The translations under genes and the position numbers were made by a program. Shown piece after piece: positions 45,256 through 55,965 of a stretch of DNA of 64,000 bases (within the stretch, counting starts at the first letter, position 1; each line of letters begins with the position of its first letter). Origin of the DNA: Macrophomina tecta (Eukaryota; Ascomycota; Dothideomycetes; Botryosphaeriales; Botryosphaeriaceae); contig JAKSGN010000005.1 in assembly GCA_024180945.1 (NCBI GenBank), positions 1,984,001-2,048,000 on the forward strand, given 5' to 3'. Below the pieces are notes generated by a model. The model ran no database searches, was not told where the DNA came from, and saw only the letters and a list, made by a program, of their open reading frames with translations.

Positions 45256-46406
45256 ATGCCACACTCTCTCCAAGCACCGACATTGGCGGATGATGTTCAA
45301 TACGGCGATTGGCGAGACAACATGTTCCGCGATGGCTACGCAGTCGTCCAAGGGGCTGTTCCGACTGAGAACTGCGAGCAATACATTGACGACATGTACG
45401 CGTGGCTCGAGAAGTTTCCGTATGGGTTCAAGCGGGAGGACAAGAACACATGGACGCCAGAGCACCTGCCTGCCAACGTAAAGTCGGTTTCACACCCAAC
45501 TACCGCGGAGGCCTATTGACGTAGCCTCTCAATATAGGGGTGGTATGTATTACCATTACGCCGTTCAGCACGAAGCCTTCGTGTGGCGCGCCCGACAGGA
45601 ACCCGGCGTCCTCGATGCCTTCGCCCTTCTTTGGGGCACGGATAAACTCATCGCCTCCTTCGACGGCATCAATTTTACGCTGCCCACGTCTGCCCGCGCT
45701 CCCTGGGACGCTTGGCCCCATATTGACCAATCTCCTTACCGTACCGGCCTGCAGTGTGCCCAAGGCATCATCAACTTCTCTACTAACGGCCCTAAAGACG
45801 GTGGACTTGTTGTGCTGAAGGGAAGTCATAGACTTACAGAGAGTTACTTCGAGAGCCACGAGAAGGACCAAAAAACGTGGGGCTCAACCGACTGGTTTGG
45901 CTTCAACCAAGAGCAGGTAAACTGGTTCAAGGAGAGAGGGTGCGAGGAAGTAAAGGTCTGCGCCGGGCCGGGTGATCTGATTGTATGGGATTCGAGAACT
46001 GTGCATTACAATGTAGTGCCAGAGGGCGATCAGACAAGAGCGCTTGTTTGTAAGTATATGCCGGAGTTTGAACCCACTGGTGATGTTCGAGTCTGATTGT
46101 TGTTGGAATAGACGCGTGCTATGCTCCAGCAAAGTTTGCTAAAAAGGAGACGCTGGAGATGAAGAAGGAATTCTTCGAGAAAAGGCTCGGAACGGTCAGT
46201 AAAGTCCACCTACATGTGTTGCGCGGACTAATCAGTACATATTGTAGACACATTGGCCACATGACAACATATTCATTAGCAGCTACTCCACAGCGAGGGA
46301 GCGGTGTGGTCAGCCCGATGAATTTGACCGGGAACGACCTTTTGACGAGCCGGAGATCAACGATACCCTGCTGAGGCTTGCAGGAGTCCTCCCCTACGAC
46401 GAGTAA
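45256..46406 (+). CDS. Phytanoyl-CoA dioxygenase (PhyH) family protein
   Basis: Exons 45256-45482, 45538-46049, 46112-46194 and 46248-46406 give 326 residues. The double-stranded beta-helix shows the iron facial triad: WPHIDQSP (His and Asp) and IVWDSRTVHYN (distal His), with RALV after it providing the 2-oxoglutarate-binding Arg. GGLVVLKGSHRL is the usual strand between them. The family uses Fe(II), O2 and 2-oxoglutarate to hydroxylate small molecules; this fungal subgroup has no assigned substrate. The C-terminus ends LLRLAGVLPYDE. The spliced product continues past the apparent stop at 46096 into two further exons, so an unspliced call would lose about 80 residues. Confidence 0.92.
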
Positions 46407-46515
46407 ATCTAGAGCGAGGCATTAGTGGGACCAGGACTGTGAAATGCCTGACGGGCTTGGAGACAACTTTCCTACTTGGAGGAATTCGAAGACCCGGGAG
46501 CCCTTCGCGTATAAC

Positions 46516-47640
46516 TTACAACAGCGGGCCCAAATCCGGGTATCTTTCGAACCCTGCATCCGCCCGCTGACGCCAGAGCGCATAGTCCTCTTCCATCATC
46601 CTACTGCGCTCATGTTCCAAGTCATCGATGTCCAGCTCGTCCTCATCCTCAAACAAGAATTCTAGTTCCGTCTCATCAATCTCGTCTTCATCCTCTCCGA
46701 TGGCATCAGACCTCGTTTGCGCATTGCTTATCACTTCTGAATCCCAATCCTCAAACGCAAGCATCGCCCTGACGCCCTTAAGCTCCTTCAGTCTTTCGGC
46801 CTCGCCGAAGTCGCCCGTGAAATAGTCCTTGCTCAGCGCAAAGCCATCACCGTTCTTCTTGTACCAAGTGCGCAGACGCTCGCGGCGGGCCATTCGGTAG
46901 CATTTATCTGTCGCGGACAAGGTCATCTTGGAAACAAAACCAAGGAGATCGACCATCCCGACCACATCCTCATTTCGTCAAGCTCAGACTTGTTGTACCC
47001 TTTGTGGGCAAGACGGCGCAGCCAATTGACTCTGTCCTCTTCAGCGAACAGGGCGCTGAGCATACCTGGCCAGCGGAAAGACACTTCGCGAGCCTCATAG
47101 TCGACATCCATGTCAGGCAAGTCAGCGTCGTTGACCCATTGCCACCGGGGACTGCGCCTCAGAACAATCACATGCGGGGGCACGTCGTGCCGGCTGTGTG
47201 CGCCGCCATCGCCCAGGTAAGAGTCCGTTTGCGCCCTCCACCGAGTGGCGGTCAGCGTTTCGGCGATGTCTTTCTTCTCCTCCTGCTCGGGGACGGCGGC
47301 GGCGACGGAGCTGTCTGTTTTCTCCTTGAAGACAGCACGGTCGCTTTGATCTTGCGGCGCCAGCCGATCGTACACGAGGTCCATGTCCAGCCCTGCTTTC
47401 CATTCTTCAAAATCTGCACTCCCGAAATCGAAGCGCAGTTCGACTTTTTTGAGGTATGCCTCGAGGAAAGCCCTCTCGGTCGCGGTTCTGAAGCGCTTCG
47501 ACACCCAACGTCAGCCGAACCAGGTCTTTGAGGCATGGCGGTCATTTGAGGCGGCAAAGGCGATGATGCGATCCCACAGCTCCTGAGGCAGAGCTGGCAA
47601 TGCGCCCCTGCGTGTTTCCGCCGGTATACTGAACAGAGCA
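46516..47640 (-). pseudogene. F-box-like protein gene with frame lesions
   Basis: Reading from about 47640, LPALPQELWDRIIAF resembles an F-box start, but the frame then hits an in-frame TGA at 47511-47513; alternative-frame sequence LVRLTL suggests a pair of small indels near 47500-47530. Family-like sequence resumes as VSKRFRTATERAFLEAYLKK and runs to about 46975, where another one-base shift (near 46967-46975) moves the frame to DVVGMVDLLGF. The C-terminal third is acidic (EDEDEIDETELEFLFEDEDE) and ends at 46516. F-box proteins recruit substrates to SCF ubiquitin ligases. No good start codon is visible. Alternative introns tried at the breaks were under 40 bp or created stops. Confidence 0.55.
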
Positions 47641-47937
47641 GAGCCGGCGCGGGGCTGGGAGAGGGGATGGGCGCCAGCGAATAAGGTTTACATATGAACA
47701 AGGCAAAATTCCAGGGTCGCGGGCTGCGGACCCCGGAGAACTACTATCTGCGGGGAATATTCTACAGGGATTGTGCATGACGGCGGCCTTCGGATTGCCC
47801 AACAGCCCTGAAGGCCTGAGACTATGGCGCCGAGGAGAAGGTCTATCCATCCAAGACATCCATCGCACCAAAGATATTTGATTGAGTGACTTGACCATAC
47901 CCAGCAGGTGCCCCTTCCATCACTGCGAAGCCACCAC
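47641..47937. other. Intergenic region
   Basis: About 300 bp between the F-box-like relic and the oxidoreductase 3' end. No feature recognised. Confidence 0.5.
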
Positions 47938-48927
47938 CTACTTCCTTTCCACTGCAAAGATAATTCCATTCTGCCTCCTTAGATCCGTTGTGATTCCAAT
48001 GACAATCCTGCTCCATTCCTCCAGTTTCCTGGCGGCCGCCGTATCCTTCTGGTCGAGGATCCTTGCAAACTCAGCCGCCTCCTCTTGCAGATTCAGCTTG
48101 GCCTTTTCCCCCGCCAACTGCGTCTTTTCCTTTTTCTTGGCATCCAAAAATACCACGCTATCAATATCCGTCACACCATTCGCGATCAATGTGCCTCTCT
48201 CGCCAAACACCTCGCTCGGCGCCGTCGATGTGTAGATCTTGCTCTGGTTGATGCTCACCGCAAAGCCCTCATACTGCAAGGTGATGATACCACCTCCATC
48301 TGCACCTGTGGCAATGAACACGGGGCTGTACGACTGCGCCTTGGGCTTGCCAAACAGCGCCACCGCCGCAGCAATAGGATACACACCCAAGTCGACCAGC
48401 GAGCCGCCAGACAGCTCGAGATTGAAGATGTTGGGCGTCTCCCCCGCGAGCACCGCGTTGTACCGCGACGAGTAGGACGCGTAGTTCAGGCTGGCGCCAT
48501 AGATCGGGCCCAGCTGGGGCAGCGCGTCCTGCAGCAACTTGAAGTTGCGCTCCTGGATGTGCCGATTGGCCTCGATCAGGAAGACGCCCTTGTCTTTGGC
48601 CAGGGCGTGCAGCTCCTCGAACTCGGCGACGGTCGACGTGGACGGCTTTTCGAGGATGACGTGCTTAGAGCCGGCGAGCAGCGTCTTGGCTTGTGCGTAG
48701 TGCAGCGAGTTGGGCGAGGCGATGTAGACGGCGTGCAGGTCCGAGGCCGCGGCGAGTTCGTCGAGCGAGGTGTAGGTCGTCGTCACGCCGTGTTTGGAGG
48801 CGAAGGCGGAGGCCGTCTCCTGCTTGCGCGAGTAGACGGCGACGAGCTTCCAGGAGCCCGTGGCGTGGGCCGACTGAATCCACGAGTCGGTGATCCAGCC
48901 CGTGCCGATAACTGCGAAGTTGAGCAT
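47938..48927 (-). CDS. Gfo/Idh/MocA-family NAD(P) oxidoreductase
   Basis: Intronless, 329 residues, start at 48927. The N-terminal Rossmann fold starts at once with MLNFAVIGTGWITDSWI, followed by AVYSRKQETA, IASPNSLHYAQA and the catalytic-Lys motif ILEKPSTST near residue 90. LIEANRHIQERN and the C-terminal alpha/beta domain (SGGSLVDLGVYPIAAAVALF, with DLGVYPI typical of the dimeric dihydrodiol-dehydrogenase-like branch) complete the family. Enzymes here oxidise sugars, inositols or dihydrodiols with NAD(P). The open frame extends 31 codons upstream through an A-rich stretch, but GXGXXG-like sequence right after 48927 fixes the start. A 14-nt A tract abuts the ATG. Confidence 0.93.
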   Translation of the reverse strand: MLNFAVIGTGWITDSWIQSAHATGSWKLVAVYSRKQETASAFASKHGVTTTYTSLDELAAASDLHAVYIASPNSLHYAQAKTLLAGSKHVILEKPSTSTVAEFEELHALAKDKGVFLIEANRHIQERNFKLLQDALPQLGPIYGASLNYASYSSRYNAVLAGETPNIFNLELSGGSLVDLGVYPIAAAVALFGKPKAQSYSPVFIATGADGGGIITLQYEGFAVSINQSKIYTSTAPSEVFGERGTLIANGVTDIDSVVFLDAKKKEKTQLAGEKAKLNLQEEAAEFARILDQKDTAAARKLEEWSRIVIGITTDLRRQNGIIFAVERK

Positions 48928-49810
48928 TTTTTTTTTTTTGGCACTGGCCTGGCGGAGCAGGAGGAGGTTGAGGTGATGGTGTCGGAGTTGGTGCTGGTTG
49001 GTTCGCTGCTGCCCCGCCATCCCACTATTCTACCTTACATCATCCACTGTGGAGACATCTCCGCCTGGACCTTCTCCGTCAACGAGCCCCGGCCTCTCCG
49101 AAGCACTCCTCGCAAGTGTGTTAACAGGCGCTGTAAGCAGCAAGAGATGCGGCATTGGCATGGACTTGTCAGTGCTAGCAGGTTTCAGCACGGGTAGCGA
49201 GTGAGGAGCCGCATCTCATGCTCTTCCAATCGCAATGCGACTCTAGCCGCCCCATCACACGCCTTCAGTTTAAGCTTATCGTCAGTGCGCGGCGGCATAG
49301 TCTTAGCTCGTCACAGCCACACATATTTTGGGAACTCTGCAATCGAGCATATCGTGCATTCGTCTTCTAGCATTGACCAAGCCCATCTGCAAAACTACAT
49401 AGCCCCAGTCGCTTTGAGCGCGCGAGAGCAGGCTGATAAAAGGATATACAATGACTGGGTATCATGGCTCTCATGTACTCTCTTGTCGCTCGGAGGTTGT
49501 CCACCAGACGATCTCAGCATAACTCCAGAAAAGAAAACAAGAAGGGAAAAAAAAAAAAAAAGAGAAAAGGGGCCGTAAGCATCAACGCCGTGATACGGGA
49601 TAAAGGAGAGCGAGAAAGAAACGGAAAGGAAAACCGATGATGTGCCTCCCGTAAACTCCGCCAATGCTTGTTGTACAATGCCAACTTCGCTTGCAAATAT
49701 ACCCAATCGGGCTCATTCGACACTTTTTTCATGTTCTTTATGCATGACGTGCTGCTCGTGGCAGGTGCATGTGTTGTCGTCCCGTCGCCTGTAGGACAGC
49801 CCTACGGCGA
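48928..49810. other. Intergenic region, 0.9 kb
   Basis: It includes the oxidoreductase promoter and the 3' region of the next gene. A-rich runs occur at 49546-49566. No gene recognised. Confidence 0.5.
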
Positions 49811-50818
49811 TCAGTCCTCCCAGATAGTCTCCAGGTCGAGATCGCCTCTCTTCTCGGCACCACAGACACTCCAGCGCTTCCGCTTGTCACGGCTGTTCAT
49901 ACTGAAGCCCATGGGCCTGGCGCGAGGGACGTCAAGGCTGCTTCGCCTGATTCCCTCCCCGCCACGCTCGGCAGCCTTGGCCGCAGCCTCCATCTTAGCG
50001 ATTCTGTCTGCCTCAATGGCAGCCTCCTCGGCATCGGGCGAGTCCTCAATCGTCTCCAGACTGGAAATGCTGGGGCTCCGCGAACGTGCTGAGGTGGGTG
50101 TCGACGGCATGGAAGAGGAAGAGTAAGAACTCGGGTAGTTGTTGGGAAACGGCTCGTTGAACTTGGTCGCAGTAAGGGTTGGCGAGGGCTGCGAAGGGGT
50201 TGATGGAGTACTGCCAAAGAAGGCGTTCGAGCTATGCAGCGGAGACATGGGCCTGCGGCGCTGGCGGCTGAACGTGTTGCCAGCGTGCATGTTGAGTGCG
50301 GTGGAGCCGTCCAAGGAGCGACGGGGCGCAATGTTCAATTCCTGCTCCTCCGAGATGATGCCAATGTCGGAGACGCTCGAGGCGCTGGGCGGGGGGTATG
50401 ACTCGTCGAACTTGAGCGAGGCGCGAACGCGGGCGGGAGAGCGCATGGGGCTAGAGGGTCTCGGGGCGGCGGCCAGATGGCTGGTTGGGCTCATCGGGGT
50501 CGGCGAGGAGTGGGCGCGGGTCATGATGGGGGCGCTCAGCGAGGTGGAGCGCAGGTGCGGGCGGGCATAGGGCGAGCGATTCCTCATCTGCGGCGAGGAG
50601 TGGGCTGGGAGCAATGCGGTGGAGGAGGGATCGGTGGAACGATGCGGCGTCTCCGGGCGAGGAGGGCGCATTTGAGGCAGCTCCTCCAAGCGGTCCTTCT
50701 CCTCCAGCCGGAGGTCTTTGAGGGCCTGGAGGGCCGAGTCAGGCACGGGCGGCGCGGATTTGGCCTGGGAGCGGGCGGCGAGGGGGCGGTCCTCGCGCGG
50801 CGGAGTGGTCTGGTTCAT
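49811..50818 (-). CDS. Disordered Pro/Ser-rich conserved fungal protein
   Basis: Single exon, 335 residues from the ATG at 50818. The sequence is low-complexity, rich in Pro, Ser, Arg, with many SP/TP sites (MSPTSH, SSPMRSP, TPSTPSQPSP) that suit proline-directed kinases. A helical stretch ADRIAKMEAAAKAAERGGEG follows, and the ending KRKRWSVCGAEKRGDLDLET is ordered-looking and recalls the conserved C-terminus of ascomycete hypothetical proteins. No catalytic domain. The function is unknown; regulation by phosphorylation is inferred. The frame is open upstream to 51118 but that part is composition-driven. Confidence 0.75.
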   Translation of the reverse strand: MNQTTPPREDRPLAARSQAKSAPPVPDSALQALKDLRLEEKDRLEELPQMRPPRPETPHRSTDPSSTALLPAHSSPQMRNRSPYARPHLRSTSLSAPIMTRAHSSPTPMSPTSHLAAAPRPSSPMRSPARVRASLKFDESYPPPSASSVSDIGIISEEQELNIAPRRSLDGSTALNMHAGNTFSRQRRRPMSPLHSSNAFFGSTPSTPSQPSPTLTATKFNEPFPNNYPSSYSSSSMPSTPTSARSRSPSISSLETIEDSPDAEEAAIEADRIAKMEAAAKAAERGGEGIRRSSLDVPRARPMGFSMNSRDKRKRWSVCGAEKRGDLDLETIWED

Positions 50819-51970
50819 GGTGCAGGCAGTCGGGTGGGCAAGGCGAGGCAGAACTGAGGCATGACACGATATCAAGCGCGGCTGGGACAGGTTGCGCTTC
50901 GGCTCCGGGGCAGGACGGTCGCGAGGGCGGCGGAGGGACAGCGTCGGTCGGGACTGGGCGACGAGCTCTAGCTCTCTGGACGCGGGCGGTGCCGGTGGTA
51001 GGTATGCAAGGCGCGCAGCAGCTGAGAGGCACGGGACACGAGGCCTGGAGCGAACGGGCGAGACTCTGGACTGGACCCCTAAAGGCGGCGGGAGCAGGTG
51101 GCAGACGGACGGCGTCACTAGCTAGTGCAGGCGGAGGGCAGGCGCGCGGCGGGCAGGGCGCATGCCGAGAGCGCAGCAGCAGAGCAGCACAGCAGCGCGC
51201 GAGGAGGGAGCGAGGCAGGAAAGCAGCAAGCGATGGTGTTTTCCCGGTGCTCTGGGTGTTTCGAGGGCGGCGCGCGCCTTTGCTTGCCCAAGCAGCGCAG
51301 GACCCTGCGCCCGCTCAACCCGCCCGGCGGCCCTCACCTTTTCCCTGCACCTCTCCAATCTTCATCCTCACCGCTGCCGTCCTGACACCCCCGCGTCATC
51401 TCAGCCCAACGCCGCCCAATGACGCCAAACCGCTACACTAGGTCCCTGACGATCCGCCATTAGCCTGCCCGACCTCTCCAGAACCTCACCAGCGAGTGGA
51501 ACCGCCGACGCCGCTGCAGCTCGCAAGCCACGCGCGACGTGCTCAAACGCCCGCCACCTGCCTGTCCGAGCACACGAACGCCCGCGCGCACCGACTGCTT
51601 GCCCGCCGAGAGGGATATTGCCTGCTGCCACCGCGGTACCTCTGTTCCTTAACTACAACCTCTGCCCCCCCCGGCCGGCTCGCTACTATCCACGTCATCC
51701 GCCGTCTCTCCTGCTGTGCACCTTCATAGAAGCCGCTGGAACGTTCACCCCAGCAGTGCGCGTTTCATGGCCGGCAGCACAGCCGCATCATCGTCGACAA
51801 GACATCATGTCGGACCTCGGAGAGTGGCTGCCGCACAAGGACCTCTGTAGTCAAGGCATCCCGAACTACTGCCATCCGACGGCTTGTTGATACACCCACC
51901 CGCACGTCCTCTTGACTGCAGTAACGGCATTGCTTACTATCTACAACTATAGCCCTGCCGCCGCGCACGC
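50819..51970. other. Intergenic region, GC-rich, 1.15 kb
   Basis: Promoter of the Pro/Ser-rich protein and 3' region of the trehalase. Many overlapping GC-driven frames exist on both strands without any motif. Nothing else seen. Confidence 0.5.
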
Positions 51971-54050
51971 TCAGTTACTCCTCCGAAAATTCTTCACCCA
52001 GCGCAGGTCCCGCTTGCTGATCTGCATCGAGCTGCTGCGAGCCTTACGCTTAACGCTCGCACTGTCGTCGCTTGGCTGTGCTGCGGTGATGTTGCCGCAA
52101 TCTGGCACTTGCAGCGAGGGCCCAAACACGTCGGCTGCCCAGATCAGCACTCCGTTGCTCCATCCGAATCCCTCGACCACTTCGTACTCGCCCCCTCCAC
52201 CAGCCGCATTGATGTCCTCGTCTGAGTACTTTTCGAACATGATGCCGTCCCCCTCGGCGTCGGCAATCTTCGGGAAGCTCGGTGTTGAACCACCGGTTGC
52301 GCGCCACGTGCAAAAGGTGGATGTCAGATAGCGCTGCGCCAGGTCCAGCGCTGTATCCTGTGTCCAAATGTACTCGTCATCATCCTCGCCGAACGTTGGC
52401 GGGACATTCAGCAGGCCCTTGATCAAGATGTATTGAAGTGGTGGCCAGACGTTGGGCTGGTCCCACTGCTCCCCCGTGACCAGGTTTGTGGCCGCAAGGC
52501 CGCCCGGATTTTGCTCAAGCAATTGGACGACGTGCGAGTACGCTTTCTTCACTGCAAGGGGATTATCCTTGAGCTCCGACGGCGCAGCTCCGGTCCAAAA
52601 GGGGTAGTACTGCGCCGGCGAGAAAGACAGCTGCTCGCCCTCGGGCGCATCTGAACCAGAGGTTTCAGCGGTGGTCGAAGCGTTGTCAGAAATGATGTAC
52701 ACGTTCTGTCCGCCGGAGGTGAGGTTGTAGTCAAAGTAGACGAACTGCGTCTCGTTCCACATCAGGTCGTACATTGCCTCGCTCCGCTTGGAAGCACGCT
52801 CCGTCCATTGTGCGGCCGCGGTGTCGTTGCCGGTGAGGTTGTAGAACTCAGCAATGGCCGCTTCGTTGCCGTACAGAATGGAATTGAGATCGACCGGCAC
52901 CACGTTCCTGGTGTTCAGGCTCCGGAGCGGGAAGTAGACATCCTTGGCTGCGTCTTCTGGATTGGCCAGCCAGCGTGATGAGTAGTCCCATCCCGACTCG
53001 GCTCCACTGGCCAAATTTGAGAAGAGCAATGCCCGCGTCGAGTCATTGAGGCCGACGCCTGGGTAGATGATACCGCCCTCGGCATAGTATGACTCATTGT
53101 TGGCAGTCTGGTAGTCTTCAAGGTATGACTCAGGCCGCGGCTGATTGTTTTCGACCGCGTAATGATTCAGGGTATACGTGCGGTTACCCTTTTGGACCTC
53201 GACAGTCCGATTGTTGGTCCAGAAGTCGTACTCCTTCTCCAGTAGCGGAATCGCACGTTCGAGGATGGTGGTGTTTCCGGTGTACTCGATGTACGTCTTG
53301 ACCATCAGCGCCAGCACGGGCGGCTGAGATCTGTTCAGGTAGTAGATACGAGCGCCGTTAGGGACAAAGCCAATGGTTTCGACGAGATCAAGGAAGTTCT
53401 CGATGATGTTGCCAGCGATCTCGGTGAAGGATCCCTGAGTGCGCAACAGGCCCTCGACAATCCAGTACGAATCCCAGTAGTAGGCTTCTCGGAAGCGGCC
53501 GCCGGCTACGACGAAGGTGCGGTTCAGCGGGATGAAGGAATCAGCGCATCCGCTGCAGTTGCCGCTCCCTACGTAGCGCCGGGTAAGGTCGGGCCAGATG
53601 TCGACGACTTTGCTGACGAAGTCCTTGATGTCCGGGTTGGCAATGTTGTCCAGGAAGGTGGCGTTTACGGTGAGCGAATCTGCCGGCACCTCTTCCAGCT
53701 CGGACCCGGCTTCGCCGAAGTAAGTGGTGAGGAAAGCTTGGAGATCGCTGTTGTTGCTGATTGGCTGAGTAAGATTATGGAAGGCGGCCAGAACCTCGTC
53801 CAACGGTCTGAGGGTGGGCCTGCGCCAAAGTCAATCAACGAAGCAAAACCGAATTGATCGCAGAGGACCCGTACAGGTCAACAAACGTCTTGGAGTCGGA
53901 GAACGGCTCGGCGAGTTGGATGGCCTTGAGAAGGTCGCCGTGGCAGTAGACGGGAGAATCGCAGGGAGCAGTCACGCTCCCATTGACGTACAAGGCCCCG
54001 GCGGAGGCAGCGAGCGCGATCAAGGCCACGGCCGACGTTACGACCGTCAT
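51971..54050 (-). CDS. Secreted GH37 trehalase
   Basis: Exons 54050-53875 and 53819-51971 give 674 residues. A signal peptide (about 1-19) precedes CDSPVYCHGDLL, the family's usual mature start. The two GH37 signatures are present: AGGRFREAYYWDSYW (about residues 165-180) and QWDQPNVWPPLQY (about 520), plus the GGGGEYEVVEGFGWSNGV catalytic-end motif. Signature 1 normally begins PGGRF; here Pro is Ala. Many N-glycosylation sites fit an exported enzyme that splits trehalose to two glucose outside the cell or in the vacuole. Family residues for the acid/base pair lie in these motifs, so activity is likely. A TATA-like element sits 75 bp upstream of the start. Confidence 0.94.
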
Positions 54051-54927
54051 GTTGAACTGCAGGTGAGGAATGGGACTTTTGGTTGCAAGGAGCTCAGCGA
54101 CGGCGGGACCGGTGGGGAAGGGGGATATTTAACAAGTATTTTCCAGCAGCTTGGCTGACGTGGGGCAAGGTTGCGCCAGATTACATGCAGTGGCTTTGGG
54201 GCGGCAGCTGGGCCTCCTTTGCGGGCTCTCGCCATTCGAGCTTAACCGGGTTAGAGTGCGCTGCCTTCGCCCCTTCTCCAATGCGCGGCGGACTGCTGAT
54301 TCAGTCACGCAGCCGGCGGCCTCCATGAGGAATCCTACGTGCTCCTTAAGCTTGCAAGCTCGGGGCAGCGCTCTTTGGAGCATGCCACGGAAGGCGGTCG
54401 AGAGCAGGGGGGAACCAGCGCGGCTCCGTCGGCTGGCGGCCGGGGTGCGGGGGCAGACGGGCGGTGTCGTGGGCATGGTGTGCAGTTGTGAATCGCGGAT
54501 CCTTGCCGCAATCGGCCGCCCGCCTCGCTCCCCGCAAACGCCGCTCTCGTCACTCGCCGTCACTGGGCCTTCGGACACAATCCTGCCCCAGAGCCTCAAC
54601 CGCCGCTATGGCCTGGCCCGCAAGCTGCATTGCCGGGTCCGCCGCGCGGCGCGTGACCGCCGTTGTTACCTAACCCCCGCGCCCCTCGCCGTTGCCCTCG
54701 AGCTATATTCCCCTAGTCTTCCACTAACCACTCCCTTCGCGCTTGACGACGTAATCCGCACCCGCCGAACTCCACTCATGTCAAGATTGCAAAAGTTCAT
54801 GTCTGGACTAGTCCCGATCCCCCTCATCACATGTTCCTTCGCCGTTTTGTTCAATTGGACGCTCTATATTGAAATTCATACTTACTCGCCCCCACTCTGA
54901 CTTACCTCGTCATATTCTGTGCCATCC
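54051..54927. promoter_or_regulatory. Trehalase promoter region
   Basis: The 5' flank of the trehalase has a TATA-like TTAAATAT on the minus strand (54125-54132, 75 bp from the ATG) and an AGGGG stress-response-type element near 54406-54410. The 249-codon plus-strand frame across it (54151-54900) shows no family character and is rejected as a gene. The element assignments are by motif only. Confidence 0.4.
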
Positions 54928-55965
54928 TCAAAGCTCCGGGAACTGCTCCTTCATGTCTTCCGAGATGTTGGTAAAGGATTCAAGGTTCTGGTAGGTTGGC
55001 TGGATCTGTGAGTACGGCTGCTGAGTCTGTGTGTGAGTCTCTTCCTGGATGTGCCTCAAAATCGCAATACCCAGCTCGCAGACGGATACCGCGTCCGGTA
55101 ATGACATGCCTAGCTCGTCAGCACAAGCCTTCCGACGACCACTTTCCGTCTGGTCCTGGACTTTGGCGAACCAGTGCCGGAGCCACATCACCATGTCATC
55201 AAGCGCCTGCCGGCTCTGAACAGATCCGCCGAGGACGATCTGCGTCTCCGGATGGTCACTGATGTACGTCTCTATCTCACAGAGCGCACACCGGCAACTG
55301 AAGTCATAGTGTCGGAGGAGCGCTCGTCGTACCGCATACGTCGCGTCTTGCCTGATGTACGGGCACGTCAGTTGCTCACCTGCCTTGATGTTCCGCAGCG
55401 CCACCATGGCCTGCGATCCATCCTCCAGAGTCCACTGGCCCATGTTGTTGGCACACGAATGGTTCAACTTCGAGTTGGCGTGGTAGACAGATGCCACATA
55501 CGGGCCAGCGCTGGTCGAGAAACAGTTTGTCCAGAAAGTCGCAGCGACGATTGCCATATGCTGCATTTCGTCCGTCCAACCGCTAATTTCCACCGCAAAC
55601 GTCTCAATGATCGACCGACGCGCCAGGACCAGGTTCGGACGAGTGTAGACCAAAGTCTGATACTTGGCCTTATCCTCGTCCGACATCGCCTCGTACTCGT
55701 TCCATATGTCGACTGCGGTCTTGCTTGCCTGATCCGTCCGCATTGAAATGAGAGGCTTCTCACACATTATCAGCGACCAGCGGCTGATGTCCTGCGTCGC
55801 AAACGTCGCTGTCCCCGCGCCCGGTACTTCGCGGAACTCGTACTCAACAATTGATGGGATATTTGTTGGCTCGCTGTCGATACGGTCGAAGTTCGAGGCC
55901 GACAATGAGCGTGGTGTTTGCGAAATCCTGCGCCGAGGGGTTCCTGACTCTGCTTGCCCTTCCAA
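54928..55965 (-). CDS. SET-domain protein (SMYD-like)
   Basis: Intronless, 345 residues. After about 40 disordered residues, the SET domain begins YEFREVPGAGTATFATQDIS; the core motifs are NSKLNHSCANNMGQW (about 165-180) and GEQLTCPYI, followed by post-SET cysteines in FSCRCALCE. The NHSC motif and Cys cluster are those of SET methyltransferases that bind S-adenosylmethionine and methylate lysines. No MYND zinc finger is visible. The target may be histone or non-histone; unknown. It lies between trehalase and the OYE gene on the same strand. Confidence 0.88.
   Translation of the reverse strand: MEGQAESGTPRRRISQTPRSLSASNFDRIDSEPTNIPSIVEYEFREVPGAGTATFATQDISRWSLIMCEKPLISMRTDQASKTAVDIWNEYEAMSDEDKAKYQTLVYTRPNLVLARRSIIETFAVEISGWTDEMQHMAIVAATFWTNCFSTSAGPYVASVYHANSKLNHSCANNMGQWTLEDGSQAMVALRNIKAGEQLTCPYIRQDATYAVRRALLRHYDFSCRCALCEIETYISDHPETQIVLGGSVQSRQALDDMVMWLRHWFAKVQDQTESGRRKACADELGMSLPDAVSVCELGIAILRHIQEETHTQTQQPYSQIQPTYQNLESFTNISEDMKEQFPEL

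Noticed and set aside
46407..46515. Further PhyH exon beyond 46406
   Set aside because: The conserved-type end LPYDE is followed by TAA; nothing coding follows.
48085..49197. 370-codon plus-strand ORF opposite the Gfo/Idh gene
   Set aside because: Exact antisense shadow of a strongly supported coding exon; Arg/Val/Gly-rich as expected of such shadows.
54151..54900. 249-codon plus-strand ORF across the trehalase promoter
   Set aside because: Composition-driven; no domain, no conserved-looking segment, and it lies in the 5' flank of a clear gene.
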